In this document: piece by piece, positions 1 to 11,670 of the stretch
How the letters are laid out: each line of letters opens with the position of its first letter
Position numbering within the stretch: position 1 is the stretch's first letter
Assembly: GCA_030141605.1 (NCBI GenBank)
Contig: JAQGDQ010000948.1
Coordinates: forward strand, 40,001 to 77,836
Source of the DNA: Tubiluchus corallicola
Lineage: Eukaryota > Priapulida > Priapulimorpha > Priapulimorphida > Tubiluchidae
Reading direction: 5' to 3'
DNA length: 37,836 nt
Program-made: the position numbers and the translations under genes
Notes under the pieces: model-generated
Told to the model about the DNA's origin: nothing
The model's input: the letters and a program-made list of their open reading frames with translations, nothing else
The model's database searches: none

Positions 1-1
1 C

Positions 2-25
2 ATTGTATCTTCCGTTAATCTTAAG
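2..25 (+). CDS. Tail of a further GR-like variable exon (copy 0), cut by the window edge
   Basis: Only the last eight codons (I-V-S-S-V-N-L-K) are inside the window. They match the end of the five complete variable exons and are followed by the same phase-0 donor, AAG|GTAAGT, with the GT at 26–27. The bases after the donor are also homologous to the other copies, including the in-frame stop just inside the intron. The array therefore extends left of the window. Whether copy 0 is intact cannot be judged here. Confidence 0.8.
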
Positions 26-1148
26 GTAAGTCTTGATGATGGATGATTAAACAATGCCAAGCCTTCTGTTTTTTAAGAATTTAAGTTAATCACCACAACG
101 TGTCCCAAAAGTTCTCTTGGTTTGACACAAAATCGACACTAGTAATGCACTAAAAGTGACGTTTTGCTGTTACAGAACCGGTCATGGTTCAGCTGTGCTT
201 TGGCTTATTGTTTGCTTGCTATAAACTTGCTGCAAAAATAGATTTCAATGAAATAGAGACAATTCGTTACACACATAGCAAATATTAGTGTACTATATTT
301 CAACCACATACCAAAAACATAACTTATTACTACTAAAAACTATTTAAATAACGAAATTGACAATTACCATTATGCTGGTCATCTTAATCACGAAAACAAC
401 AATTTCTTATACAACTAAGAGAAAACGAAAAATACTATATTGTCTCAGTCAGGCTGGTCATTTGACTGTGCAGTTCGTTTTACTGACGCCATAGACAGGT
501 GGATCTGTTGTTACTGAAGCCCCTCTAAGCACTTGCGCTCTTCAAGCTTATATGTGGAAGCCAACCAACGAACATTTGCATGTGTAGTGTGTGCCATAGA
601 CATCAATTTCCCTAATAGCTATGAAAATATCTCTGATGACACAAATAGCATGAACAGTTTTATTATCAAAATTGAATTACGTTTTATTGAGCGGCATACA
701 CTGGTGTTGTTTGTAGTGTTGGCAAATGACGCATTTGTAATTACATGTTGATGCAAATGTAACAATGCCGTCTCGGAAAAAAGTGTATGAGGCAGCCACT
801 GCCCAATATTAAGCTTGTGCTAGGAAAGAAACAGAAATTTCGTGGCACTTTTTGACGCGATCCTGTAGTAGCAGAAGCAAAAAAGAGGAACCTAAAATAT
901 AACCCTCAAGTGGCTCGCAAGCAGCAGATATTAACTACCAAGACACCTTCTGCAGTGGTGGACATTTCAGAAGTACTTTGTCACGTACGGTTTGCATAAC
1001 CCAAATGTTTTTGTGGTAGCTGTTACGTATTTTTGAACTGCCCAAAACACACGGATTCACATGTGGAAGTTTTTGTAAATTGGGTTGATGCCACTGAAAA
1101 CGTTATGAGCATTTATTAGAAATTTAGCAGACAAAAAAACTAGCTAAG
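26..1148 (+). other. Spacer between variable exons 0 and 1
   Basis: About 1.1 kb, much shorter than the other spacers, with no (GAT)n tract. Positions 26–100 and about 225–275 match the downstream flank of the other copies. Positions about 470–750 match the conserved upstream block of copies 2–5 (the GCCATRGACAGGTG segment and the TTACATGTTGATGCA segment). After about 760 it diverges, and I do not see the 5' donor cassette of the other copies. No other gene is supported. Confidence 0.6.
751..758 (+). promoter_or_regulatory. Octamer-like ATGCAAAT upstream of copy 1
   Basis: A perfect POU/octamer consensus lies in the part of the upstream block conserved with the other copies, where the equivalent bases read ATGCATTC. 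It follows a TAATTACA homeodomain-like word. That this is a regulatory site is inference; an 8-mer can occur by chance. Confidence 0.25.
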
Positions 1149-2372
1149 ATGTTGTCAGGTACCGTCATCAGCACGGATTCTGAGACCAGCAAACATCATT
1201 CCAGAGAACCTAGGAGGGATTTTGATGAAAGTTTCGGTTGTTCTGGCATGTATTCAACAGCAACTTTAGATGTCATCAATAATGTTTCCATGAACAGCAA
1301 CTTGCACAGAAGAAATTCAGTTAAAGTTGTTGTTACGGTTCAAGAGAGACAATATGATAAGCAGAAGTGGGAAAAATATCTTGTAAAATGTGAAAAGCAA
1401 GAAGCAGACATTCGTGGAAGTCAAAATGTGGTAGATATCTGGGATGGGTTCAGTTATTTCAGTGTCTTCCTAAAATTTGGTGGAACGTGGCCTTTTGTTA
1501 CTGGCACTTCTAAATTTCTCCGGAAGTTTGAAAAATGTTATTTTGTTTATACCCTTATCATTTGCTTTCTACTGGGTTTCAACACAGTAGCTCTGATAAT
1601 GAGAATAGTACGCGATTTTCACGAAGAGATGAACACCACAAAAATGATCGAATACTTAGTAGCAGTCATTTGGTGGGTAGAAGGACTCGTACATGGAGCA
1701 GTCATGCTAAGTATCCACAGTCACTTTCCTCACATGATGAACGAATGGTCAGCATCTCTTAGACTCAGTGGCGACATCTATGGCACTGTTGATTACATGA
1801 AGAAAGTGAGCTTTGCTCTCCTCGGTGTTTTAACAATAACTATGATTGGCGCCATCTATGTAACAACAGAATTTGTCTGGGACGGTCTTGATTACAAAGA
1901 GCCACCATTTTATGTGTTTGGCTATAACATCTACACTTGGGACCATCCATATCAGGAACTGGCAGTGCTATTTTATTATGCATCTGGAATATGGGCTTAC
2001 ATATTCATAGGATGGCCACAACTTGTCATAATAATGTGGAGCATTGTGACGCTGCGTGAGATGGATATCATAAACAAGCAAATAGAGGAAGTCGTCAACT
2101 CAGAAGACATGCAACTGATCAGCAACAACATTGGACATCTGCGACAGAAACATCAGAACATTTGCAGAAGAATAGTCACGTTCAGTGACATGGTTGGGGT
2201 CATCTCTGCAAGCAAATATGGTTTCGATATCTTCACTTATTTAGTGTTGATATATATGGCAATTTTTGAGGAAGGCGGTGCACACAAGTCCTGGGGATAT
2301 TACACTGACATACTTGAATCAACTACGTATTTCATCATATACAGTTATGTGGTATCTTCTGTTAATCTTAAG
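1149..2372 (+). CDS. GR-like chemoreceptor, variable exon 1 (N-terminus to TM6)
   Basis: An open exon of 408 codons. It has a hydrophilic, presumably cytoplasmic N-terminus of about 125 residues, then hydrophobic segments fitting TM1–TM6. The loop before TM5 carries the H-L-R-Q-K-H-Q-N-I-C-R-R-I-V stretch, resembling the loop before TM5 in GR-family receptors. It ends at donor AAG|GTAAGT (GT 2373–2374), phase 0, with no TM7, so it must join downstream exons. The proposed partners are 19628–19696, 21323–21412 and 31939–32094, giving 512 aa. Its start differs from the other copies: the ATG they use is missing (a 9-nt gap) and an ATG four codons before the aligned region replaces it. Its N-terminal 90 residues are the most diverged in the array. 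From TM3 onward it is closest to copy 3. The role as a ligand-gated cation-channel chemoreceptor is inferred from the family. Confidence 0.88.
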
Positions 2373-2863
2373 GTAAGTCTTAATGATGGATGATTAAACA
2401 AAGCCAAACCTTCCGCTTTTTAAGAAATTAAGTTCTCTTTTTTGATAAGAATAATCAATAGTCCTAAGGTACAACAAGTGGCATTTCATTGCTACAGAAC
2501 AGCATGACTCCGTTACGTTTAATACAGTCCAACTTGCTGCAAAATTAGATTTCAATGAAATAAAGACAATTCTTTAACTGAGGACCAACTGGTAGTTTAT
2601 TATCGAACAGAAAAAAATCAGAATTGATACAAACGTGAGCTTAAGTGAATCACCTGAAGAGAAAAATGCGAATAGAGCACTGAACCCATGATGCAACCTG
2701 TGTCTAACAAAATAACAATAACAATAGTTATTAGTGAGTGGACACCAATAAAAGGTTGTAGTTTAACTTTGCAGCTAGATTGAGCATCTGTTTTGCATGG
2801 AAGCAATGTTGACATGCATGTGTAGGTGCTTTCTTTTTCAGACTTCTCTTCAATGAATGATAA

Positions 2864-2864
2864 C

Positions 2865-2928
<64 letters not shown>

Positions 2929-2988
2929 CTGAAGATGATGATGATGGTGATGGTGATGATGGTGAAGGTGATGATGATGATGATGATA
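2864..2988 (+). repeat. (GAT)n microsatellite, spacer 1
   Basis: A near-perfect GAT trinucleotide tract with GGT and GAA interruptions at its 3' end. The same tract sits at the same place in every later spacer and differs in length. It creates spurious poly-Asp and poly-Ser reading frames. Confidence 0.95.
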
Positions 2989-3146
2989 ATATTAAATATA
3001 TAATTATGTTATACGAGTTTAGCATGTAGAAACTTAAATTATAACAGAGCAAATTATAAGTAAAACTAATACTATTTATCCTAACCTATATGCATTTTGC
3101 CAGTGAAAGTACCACATGACTAGTATGATTGGAGGTGCTGCATTGT

Positions 3147-3384
3147 AGCCCATTGAAAATAGATATTTCCAAACTTGTTAAGTAATTAGCAGTGCTCCAA
3201 TTTCGTAATTGCTTTTGTCTCCATGAAATTGTGCAGTGTAAGAGAGCATAGGCTACAAACATCATCCAGCCCATTGAAAATAGATATTTCCAAACTTGCT
3301 AAGTAATTAGCAGTGCTCCAATTTCGTAATTGCTTTTGTCTCTATGAAAATGTGCAGTGTAAAACAGCATAGGCTGCACGCATC
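3147..3384 (+). repeat. 121-bp tandem dimer in spacer 1
   Basis: Two adjacent copies of a 121-bp unit beginning AGCCCATTGAAAATAG, starting at 3147 and 3268. The same dimer occurs at about 6727, 10317 and 13840, so it predates the tandem duplication of the variable exons. Confidence 0.85.
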
Positions 3385-3838
3385 AAAAAGTGATGATGAT
3401 ATGAGCAGGAATTGATGACGTATCGTAATTAATTGACACCACCGCAGTATTTTCTAATTAGAGTAATCCACGGTACCTGATTAAAATAAATTAGAATTAC
3501 TATGCAACTAGAAAATGTCAGTTCCATCATTGCCAACCTGCCTCAAGAGATTCTTTGACGAAATAATGACAACAACAACTCAAACTTTCTAACTCTTTGA
3601 ATACCATATGTAGCTTTACGTTTCACTTAGGCTAATCATTCAGTATATGTACGATTACTTTATTTCTAGTAAAATAAAGCACAGTACACATTATTTCCAG
3701 GCTGGGACAACAAAACTACAGTACACTGCACTACCTGCACTACAAGACACAACATACCAACTTAGCAATGTAACATAACAGTGAACACCTATAATTATCA
3801 CAGACACGTAGATGGGACAATATGTAATTTATAGTAGA

Positions 3839-3895
3839 CAGGGCCGGCTCTACCGTTAAGGCAAACTAGACAGTTGTTTGCGGCGCCAAATTCTG
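3839..3895 (+). mobile_element. hAT-like transposon terminus (remnant)
   Basis: The sequence CAGGGCCGGCTCTACC followed by a GGCGCC-containing stretch resembles the end of a hAT-type DNA element. It recurs at 7418 and 11009 in the equivalent spacers. No second terminus or transposase was recognised. The class assignment rests only on the terminal motif. Confidence 0.3.
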
Positions 3896-4500
3896 GAATT
3901 TGACACCATTGAAACACAAAATTTTAATTTGCAGTTTAGACTGTAATTTAGCATCAAGTTATACCTGGTAGATCTACTGAATATTGTATTTTATTTATGC
4001 TGTGTTAACAATTGTAAGTGATTCTGAGGGTGCCCAATGCAACTGTACACTTTAAAACGTCCTATAAAAAACATCAGAAGAGTTTTGCAGAAAGTGCACT
4101 CAAAAAGCAACAGTTTTTTATTCAACGAAACAAAGACTTAGTCATGAAAATTGTTTAGTTGTCTTCAAGGACAAATTATTTAAATTTTGTTTCTTGGCTT
4201 GCTTTACCTGCGCCATGGACAGGTGTATTTGTTTTTACTGAAAGCATGCTATGCAATTGCGTTCTTCAAACTTTGGATGAATCCTACCTATTTACACTCG
4301 CACCAGACAGCACATTTGCTTTAGCGCAAGTGTAGAATATGTGTTGCCTATTGCATCCAAGAATAGCTATAGAAATATAACAAATGAAAATCAAGTTTAT
4401 CGGGTGGCAAAAACTTTTGTGTAAGTATAGTTGATGCATTTGCGATTACATGTTGATGCATTCTATTGCACGATTGTGTAGCACTATAAACACACGCAAG

Positions 4501-4725
4501 GTAAGTATTTTCCAGTATAGCCTACAAGTGATTCAGAAGCGGCAGGAGTTCTCTTCTGTCATGTACTCTTCAGAAAAGCTTACTTAGCAACATGTGTTTA
4601 CATTGTATAACAGAAACAGTTAAGCAGTAGATATGTCAGTCTTGCAAGATCTATTTGCAGCCCAATAACCTTGAATTCATTTTGTGTAAATATCTGTAAA
4701 CTGGTTTAGTGGCTGTTGTTTTCAG
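4501..4725 (+). other. Probable 5' noncoding intron of variable exon 2
   Basis: Donor ACGCAAG|GTAAGT at 4501 and acceptor TGTTGTTTTCAG (AG 4724–4725) lie 43 bp before the ATG. Both sites are conserved in copies 2–5. The 225-bp interval contains stops, so the upstream exon would be 5' UTR. This suggests each copy starts its own transcript. A spliced-leader acceptor would be an alternative reading of the AG. Confidence 0.55.
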
Positions 4726-4768
4726 AACTTCGCTGATCAAAAAAAAACTAATTAAGTTGTCGTTTGGT

Positions 4769-5968
4769 ATGGATGCAGCCATCAGCACCAATTCCACACC
4801 AGCACGAAATTGTCGCAGAGAAAGCAATGGAAGTTTCAGTTATTCTGGCATGCACTCAATAGCAACTCTAGATGTTATTGACAACAGTTCAATTGCTAAT
4901 GACCAGCAGAAAAACAATTTTGATAACATTGTCATCATGGACTCAGAAAAGCAGCTTGACAACTGTGAAAAATATCCTGTGAAATGTGAAAAGCAAGAAT
5001 CTGATACTCACGGCAGCCACTATGTGGTGGAAATCTGGGATGGGTTCAGCTATCTCAGCGTTTTTCTAAAGGTTGTTGGAATATGGCCTTATGTCACAAG
5101 TTCTTCTAAATTTCTTCAAAAACTTGAAAATTGCTATTTTCTTTACACCATTATCATTTGCCTTCTTCTAGCTTTCAATGCCGTAGCTCAGATATTGCTT
5201 ATGGTGCGTGATCTTCAAGGGAAAATGAACACAACAGTGATGATCGAATACTTAGTAGCAGTCATTTGGTATGTGGAAGGACTCATACATGGAGCTGTTA
5301 TGCTTAGTATCCACAGTCGCTTTCCCCAGATGATGAACGAATGGTCATTGTCTCTCAAACTCAGCGGGGGCATCCATGGCACTGTTGCTTACATGAAGAA
5401 AGTGAGTTTCGTTCTCCTTAGTCTTTTAGCAGTAACTGTGACTGGTTATGTCTACGTAATAACAGAATTTGTCTGGAACAATTTTAATTATGATCAGATG
5501 CCATTTTATGTGTTTGGCTATAACATCTACACTTGGGACCATCCATATCAGGAACTGGCAGTGCTATTTTGTTATGCATCTGGAATATGGGCTTACATAT
5601 TCATAGGATGGCCACAACTTGTCATAATAATGTGGAGCATTGTGACGCTGCATGAGATGGATATTATAAACAATCAAATAGAGGAAGTCGTCAATTCAGA
5701 AGACACGCAACTGATCAGCAACAACATTGGACACCTGCGACAGAAACATCAAAACATATGCAGAAGAATAGTCACGTTCAACGACATGGTTGGGGTCATC
5801 TCTGCAAGCAAATATGGCTTTGACATTATCTCTTATTTAATGCTAATATATGTAGCCGTTTTTGAGGAAGGCGATGTTTACAGCTCGTGGAGTCATTGCA
5901 CTGACATACTCGAAGCGACTACGTATTTCATCATTTACAGTTATGTGGTATCTTCTGTTAATCTTAAG
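4769..5968 (+). CDS. GR-like chemoreceptor, variable exon 2 (N-terminus to TM6)
   Basis: An open exon of 400 codons. The ATG at 4769 is chosen because it is the first ATG after the conserved acceptor at 4725, and copies 3–5 start at the same aligned codon. The N-terminus of about 115 residues is hydrophilic. TM1 starts near C-Y-F-L-Y-T-I-I-I-C, TM2 near M-I-E-Y-L-V-A-V-I-W, TM3 near V-S-F-V-L-L-S-L-L-A, and TM4 spans the Y-Q-E-L-A-V-L-F segment to W-P-Q-L-V-I-I-M-W. A long loop with L-R-Q-K-H-Q-N-I-C follows, then TM5 and TM6. It ends in phase 0 at AAG|GTAAGT (GT 5969). Joined to the three constant exons it would give 504 aa. It is almost identical to copy 4: six base differences, all between 5793 and 5879, change five residues. 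Confidence 0.9.
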
Positions 5969-6460
5969 GTAAGTCTTAATGATGGATGATTAAACAAAGC
6001 CAAACCTACTGCTTTTTAAGAAATTAAGTTCTCTTGGTTTTATAAGAATAATCAATAGTCCTGAGGTACAACAAGTGGCATATCATTGCTACAGAACAGC
6101 ATGATCCTGTTACGTTTAATACAGTCCAACTTGCTGCAAAATTAGATTTCAATGAAATAAAGACAATTCTTTAACTGAGGACCAACTGGTAGTTTATTAT
6201 CGAACAGAAAAAAATCAGAATTGATACAAACGTGAGCTTAAGTGAATCACCTGAAGAGAAAAATGCGAATAGAGCACTGAACCCATGATGCAACCTGTGT
6301 CTAACAAAATAACAATAACAATAGTTATTAGTGAGTGGACACCAATAAAAGGTTGTAGTTTAACTTTGCAGCTAGATTGAGCATCTGTTTTGCATGGAAG
6401 CAATGTTGACATGCATGTGTAGGTGCTTTCTTTTTCAGACTTCTCTTCAATGAATGATAA

Positions 6461-6461
6461 C

Positions 6462-6518
<57 letters not shown>

Positions 6519-6567
6519 GATGATGGTGATGGTGATGATGGTGAAGGTGATGATGATGATGATGATA
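6461..6567 (+). repeat. (GAT)n microsatellite, spacer 2
   Basis: Same GAT tract as in spacer 1, about 18 bp shorter. Confidence 0.95.
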
Positions 6568-8078
6568 ATATTAAATATATAATTATGTTATACGAGTTTA
6601 GCATGTAGAAACTTAAATTATAACAGAGCAAATTATAAGTAAAACTAATACTATTTATCCTAACCTATATGCATTTTGCCAGTGAAAGTACCACATGACT
6701 AGTATGATTGGAGGTGCTGCATTGTAGCCCATTGAAAATAGATATTTCCAAACTTGTTAAGTAATTAGCAGTGCTCCAATTTCGTAATTGCTTTTGTCTC
6801 TATGAAATTGTGCAGTGTAAGAGAGCATAGGCTACAAACATCATCCAGCCCATTGAAAATAGATATTTCCAAACTTGCTAAGTAATTAGCAGTGCTCCAA
6901 TTTCGTAATTGCTTTTGTCTCTATGAAAATGTGCAGTGTAAAACAGCATAGGCTGCACGCATCAAAAAGTGATGATGATATGAGCAGGAATTGATGACGT
7001 ATCGTAATTATTTGACACCACCGCAGTATTTTCTAATTAGAGTAATCCACGGTACCTGATTAAAATAAATTAGAATTGCTATGCAACTGGAAAATGTCAG
7101 TTCCATCATTGCCAACCTGTCTCAAAGGATTCTTTGACGAAATGATGACAACAACAACTCAAACCTTCTAACTCTTTTAATACCATATGTAGCTCTACGT
7201 TTCGCTTAAGCTAATCATTCAGTATAGGTACGATTACTTTATTTCTAGTAAAATAAAGCACGGTACACATTATTTCCAGGCTGGGACAATAAAACTACAC
7301 TACACTGCACTACCTGCACTACAAGACAGAATATACCAACATAGCAATGTAACATAACAGTGAATACCTATAATTATCACAGACACAAAGCTGGGACAAT
7401 ATATAATTTATAGTAGACAGGGCCGGCTCTACCGTTAAGGCAAACTAGATAGTTGTTTGCGGCGCCAAATTCTGGAATTTGACACCATTGAAACACAAAA
7501 TTTTAATTTGCAGTTTAGACTGTAATTTAGCATCAAGTTATACCTGGTAGATCTACTGAATATTGTATTTTATTTATGCTGTGTTAACAATTGTAAGTGA
7601 TTCTGAAGGTGCCCAATGCAACTGTACACTTTAAAACGTCCAATAAAATCCATCAGAAGAGTTTTGCAGAAAGTGCACTCAAAAACTAACAGTTGTTTAT
7701 TCAGCGAAACAAAGACTTATCATGAAAATTGTTTAGTTGTTTTCTAGGACAAATTATTTAAATTTTGTTTCTTGGTTTGCTTTACCTGTGCCATGGACAG
7801 GTGTATTTGTTTTTACTGAAAGCATGCTATGCACTTGCGTTCTTCAAACTTTGGATGAATCCTACCTATTTACACTCGCACCGGACAGCACGTTTACTTT
7901 AGCACAGGTGTAGAATATGTGTTGCCTATTGCTTCCAAGAATAGCTGTAAAAATGTAACAAATGAAAATCAAGTTTATCGAGTGGCAAAAACTTTTGTGT
8001 AAGTATAGTTGATGCATTTGTGATTACATGTTGATGCATTCTATGGCACGATTGTGTAGCACTATAAACACACGCAAG

Positions 8079-8312
8079 GTAAGTATTTTCCAGTATAGCC
8101 TACAAGTGATTCAGAAGCAGCAGGAGTTCTCTTCTGTGGAGCACTCTTCAGAAAAGCTTACTTAGCAACATGTGTTTACATTGTATAACAGAAACAGTTA
8201 AGCAGTAGAATGAGTAGATATGTCAGTCTTGCAAGATCTATTTGCTGCCCAATAACCTTGAATTCATTTTGTGTAAATATCTGTAAACTGGTTTAGTGGC
8301 TGTTGTTTTCAG
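8079..8312 (+). other. Probable 5' noncoding intron of variable exon 3
   Basis: Conserved donor ACGCAAG|GTAAGT at 8079 and acceptor TTTTCAG (AG 8311–8312), 38 bp before the ATG. The layout equals that of copies 2, 4 and 5; length 234 bp. Confidence 0.55.
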
Positions 8313-8350
8313 AACTTAGCTGATCAAAAACAACTAACTTGTCGTTTAGC

Positions 8351-9550
8351 ATGGATGCTGTCATCAGCACCAATTCCACACCAGCACGAAATTGTCGCAG
8401 AGAAAGCAATGGAAGATTCAGTTATTCTGGCATGTGCTCAATAGCAACTCTACATGTCATCGACAACAGTTCAATTGCTAATGACCAACACAAAAACAAT
8501 TATGACAACATTCTTATCATAGACCCAGAAAAGCAGCTTGACAAGTGTGAAAAATATCCTGTGAAATGTGAAAAGCAAGAATCAGATATTCTTGGCAGGA
8601 ACTATGTGGTGGAAATCTGGGATGGGTTCAGTTATCTCAACATTTTCCTAAAATTTGGTGGAATATGGCCGTTTGTTACTGGCTCTTCTAAATTTCTCCA
8701 AAAGTTTGAAAAATGTTTTTTTATTTACACCATTATCATTTGTTTTCTACTGGCTTTCAACACATTAGCATTGATAGTGAGCATGGTACGTGATCTTCAT
8801 GGAGAGATGAATGCGACACGAATGATCGATTATTTAGTAGAAGTAGGTTGGTGGGGGGAAGGACTTATACATGGAGCTGTCATGCTAAGTATCCACAGTC
8901 ACTTTCCTCAATTGATGAAAGATTGGTCAGCATCTCTCAAACTCAGTGGCGACATCTATGGCACTGTTGATTACATGAAGAAAGTGAGTTTTGCTCTCCT
9001 CGGTGTTTTAACAATACCTATGATTGGCGCCATCTATGTAACAACAGAATTTGTCTGGGACAGTCTTGATTACAAAGAGACACCATTTTATGTGTTTGGC
9101 TATAACATCTACAGTTGGGATCATCCATATCAGGAACTGGCAGTGTTATTTTGTTATGCATCAGGAGTATGGGCTTACATATTCATAGAATGGCCACAAC
9201 TTGTCATAATAATGTGGAGCATTGTGACGCTGCGTGAGATGGATATCATAAACAAGCAAATAGAGGAAGTCGTCAACTCAGAAGACATGCAACTGATCAG
9301 CAGCAACATTGCACATCTGCGACAGAAACACCAAAATATTTGCAAAAGAATAGTCACGTTCAGTGACATGGTTGGCATCATCTCTGCAAGCAGATATGGT
9401 TTCGATATCTTCACCTTTTTGGTAGTTATCTATATGGCAATTTTTGAGGAAGGCGGTGCACACAAGTCCTGGGGATATTACACTGACATACTTGAATCAA
9501 CTACGTATTTCATCATATACAGTTATGTGGTATCTTCTGTTAATCTTAAG
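8351..9550 (+). CDS. GR-like chemoreceptor, variable exon 3 (N-terminus to TM6)
   Basis: An open exon of 400 codons from the first ATG after the conserved acceptor to donor AAG|GTAAGT (GT 9551), phase 0. The N-terminal 95 residues follow the copy 2/4/5 type. From about TM1 onward, and most clearly from TM3 (F-A-L-L-G-V-L-T-I) to the E-E-G-G-A-H-K-S-W loop before TM6, it follows copy 1, so it appears mosaic. Unusual residues include an acidic V-E-V-G-W-W-G-E in TM2, where the others have V-A-V-I-W, and I-E-W-P-Q in TM4, where the others have G or D. It lacks TM7 and needs the constant exons, giving 504 aa. A membrane chemoreceptor role is inferred from the family. Confidence 0.9.
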
Positions 9551-10042
9551 GTAAGTCTTAATGATGGATGATTAAACAAAGCCAAACCTTCCGCTTTTTA
9601 AGCTATTAAGTTCTCTTGGTTTGATAAGAATAATCAATAGTCCTAAGGTACAACAAGTGGCATATCATTGCTACAGAACAGCATGACTCCGTTACGTTTA
9701 ATACAGAACAACTTGCTGCAAAATTAGATTTCAATGAAATAAAGACAATTCTTTAACTGAGGACCAACTGGTAGTTTATTATCGAACAGGAAAAAATCAG
9801 AATTGATACAAACGTGAGCTTAAGTGAATCACCTGAAGAGAAAAATGCGAATAGAGCACTGAACCCATGATGCAACCTGTGTCTAACAAAATAACAATAA
9901 CAATAGTTATTAGTGAGTGGACACCAATAAAAGGTTGTAGTTTAACTTCGCAGCTAGATTGAGCATCTGTTTTGCATGGAAGCAATGTTAACATGCATGT
10001 GTAGGTGCTTACTTTTTCAGGCTTCTCTTCAATGAATGATAA

Positions 10043-10043
10043 C

Positions 10044-10083
<40 letters not shown>

Positions 10084-10158
10084 GTGATGGTGATGATGAT
10101 GAAGATGATGATGATGGTGATGGTGATGATGGTGAAGGTGATGATGATGATGATGATA
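10043..10158 (+). repeat. (GAT)n microsatellite, spacer 3
   Basis: GAT tract interrupted by GGT and GAA codon-like variants, in the same position as in the other spacers. Confidence 0.95.
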
Positions 10159-11670
10159 ATATTAAATATATAATTATGTTATACGAGTTTAGCATGTAGA
10201 AACTTAAATTATAACAGAGCAAATTATAAGTAAAACTAATACTATTTATCCTAACCTATATGCATTTTGCCAGTGAAAGTACCACATGACTAGTATGATT
10301 GGAGGTGCTGCATTGTAGCCCATTGAAAATAGATATTTCCAAACTTGTTAAGTAATTAGCAGTGCTCCAGTTTCGTAATTGCTTTTGTCTCCATGAAATT
10401 GTGCAGTGTAAGAGAGCATAGGCTACAAACATCATCCAGCCCATTGAAAATAGATATTTCCAAACTTGCTAAGTAATTAGCAGTGCTCCAATTTCGTAAT
10501 TGCTTTTGTCTCTATGAAAATGTGCAGTGTAAAACAGCATAGGCTGCACGCATCAAAAAGTGATGATGATATGAGCAGGAATTGATGACGTATCGTAATT
10601 ATTTGACACCACCGCAGTATTTTCTAATTAGAGTAATCCACGGTACCTGATTAAAATAAATTAGAATTACTATGCAACTAGAAAATGTCAGTTCCATCAT
10701 TGCCAACCTGCCTCAAGAGATTCTTTGACGAAATAATGACAACAACAACTCAAACTTTCTAACTCTTTGAATACCATATGTAGCTTTACGTTTCACTTAG
10801 GCTAATCATTCAGTATATGTACGATTACTTTATTTCTAGTAAAATAAAGCACAGTACACATTATTTCCAGGCTGGGACAACAAAACTACAGTACACTGCA
10901 CTACCTGCACTACAAGACACAACATACCAACTTAGCAATGTAACATAACAGTGAACACCTATAATTATCACAGACACGTAGATGGGACAATATGTAATTT
11001 ATAGTAGACAGGGCCGGCTCTACCGTTAAGGCAAACTAGACAGTTGTTTGCGGCGCCAAATTCTGGAATTTGACACCATTGAAACACAAAATTTTAATTT
11101 GCAGTTTAGACTGTAATTTAGCATCAAGTTATACCTGGTAGATCTACTGAATATTGTATTTTATTTATGCTGTGTTAACAATTGTAAGTGATTCTGAGGG
11201 TGCCCAATGCAACTGTACACTTTAAAACGTCCTATAAAAAACATCAGAAGAGTTTTGCAGAAAGTGCACTCAAAAAGCAACAGTTTTTTATTCAACGAAA
11301 CAAAGACTTAGTCATGAAAATTGTTTAGTTGTCTTCAAGGACAAATTATTTAAATTTTGTTTCTTGGCTTGCTTTACCTGCGCCATGGACAGGTGTATTT
11401 GTTTTTACTGAAAGCATGCTATGCAATTGCGTTCTTCAAACTTTGGATGAATCCTACCTATTTACACTCGCACCAGACAGCACATTTGCTTTAGCGCAAG
11501 TGTAGAATATGTGTTGCCTATTGCATCCAAGAATAGCTATAGAAATATAACAAATGAAAATCAAGTTTATCGGGTGGCAAAAACTTTTGTGTAAGTATAG
11601 TTGATGCATTTGCGATTACATGTTGATGCATTCTATTGCACGATTGTGTAGCACTATAAACACACGCAAG

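Larger units (their letters stand above)
2373..4768 (+). other. Spacer between variable exons 1 and 2
   Basis: Intronic or intergenic spacer of 2.4 kb holding no gene. It contains the donor-side homology block, a (GAT)n tract, a 121-bp tandem dimer (3147–3267, then 3268 to about 3384), a hAT-like terminus at 3839, and the conserved upstream block of copy 2 (about 4195–4500) with a probable 5' noncoding intron. From about 2.6 kb on it is nearly identical to spacer 3 (9551–11938) at an offset of about 7,170 bp. I found no TYhhhhhQF-type exon in it by eye. Confidence 0.7.
5969..8350 (+). other. Spacer between variable exons 2 and 3
   Basis: A 2.4-kb spacer homologous to spacer 1: (GAT)n tract, 121-bp dimer from about 6727, hAT-like terminus at 7418, and conserved upstream block (about 7765–8078). 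It shows scattered substitutions relative to spacers 1 and 3, so it is an older copy. No gene is seen. Confidence 0.7.

Noticed and set aside
533-751. Small open frame upstream of copy 1
   Set aside because: It lies in the conserved upstream noncoding block, has no recognisable protein features, and its frame is not kept in the equivalent regions of the other copies.
2373-2393. V-S-L-N-D-G and stop as the true C-terminus of the receptors
   Set aside because: It follows a perfect AAG|GTAAGT donor, would leave the protein without TM7, and suitable phase-0 exons with TYhhhhhQF exist downstream.
2838-2855. TTTTTCAG|ACTTCTCTTCAATGA in the spacers as private last exons
   Set aside because: It would add only T-S-L-Q before a stop and gives no TM7. 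The site in the other spacers varies (AGGCTTC, AATCTTC).
2618-3052. Poly-Asp/poly-Ser reading frames across the spacer GAT tracts (also at about 6.2–6.6, 9.8–10.2 kb)
   Set aside because: They are open only because GAT/ATC triplets lack stops. Tract length differs between otherwise identical spacers, and there are no conserved splice or start features.
4709-4768. Extended N-termini starting at GTG (4709, 11879) or TTG (8339, 14966)
   Set aside because: These are non-ATG starts that cross or abut the conserved splice acceptor. Animal genes would use the ATG at 4769, 11939, 8351 and 14978.
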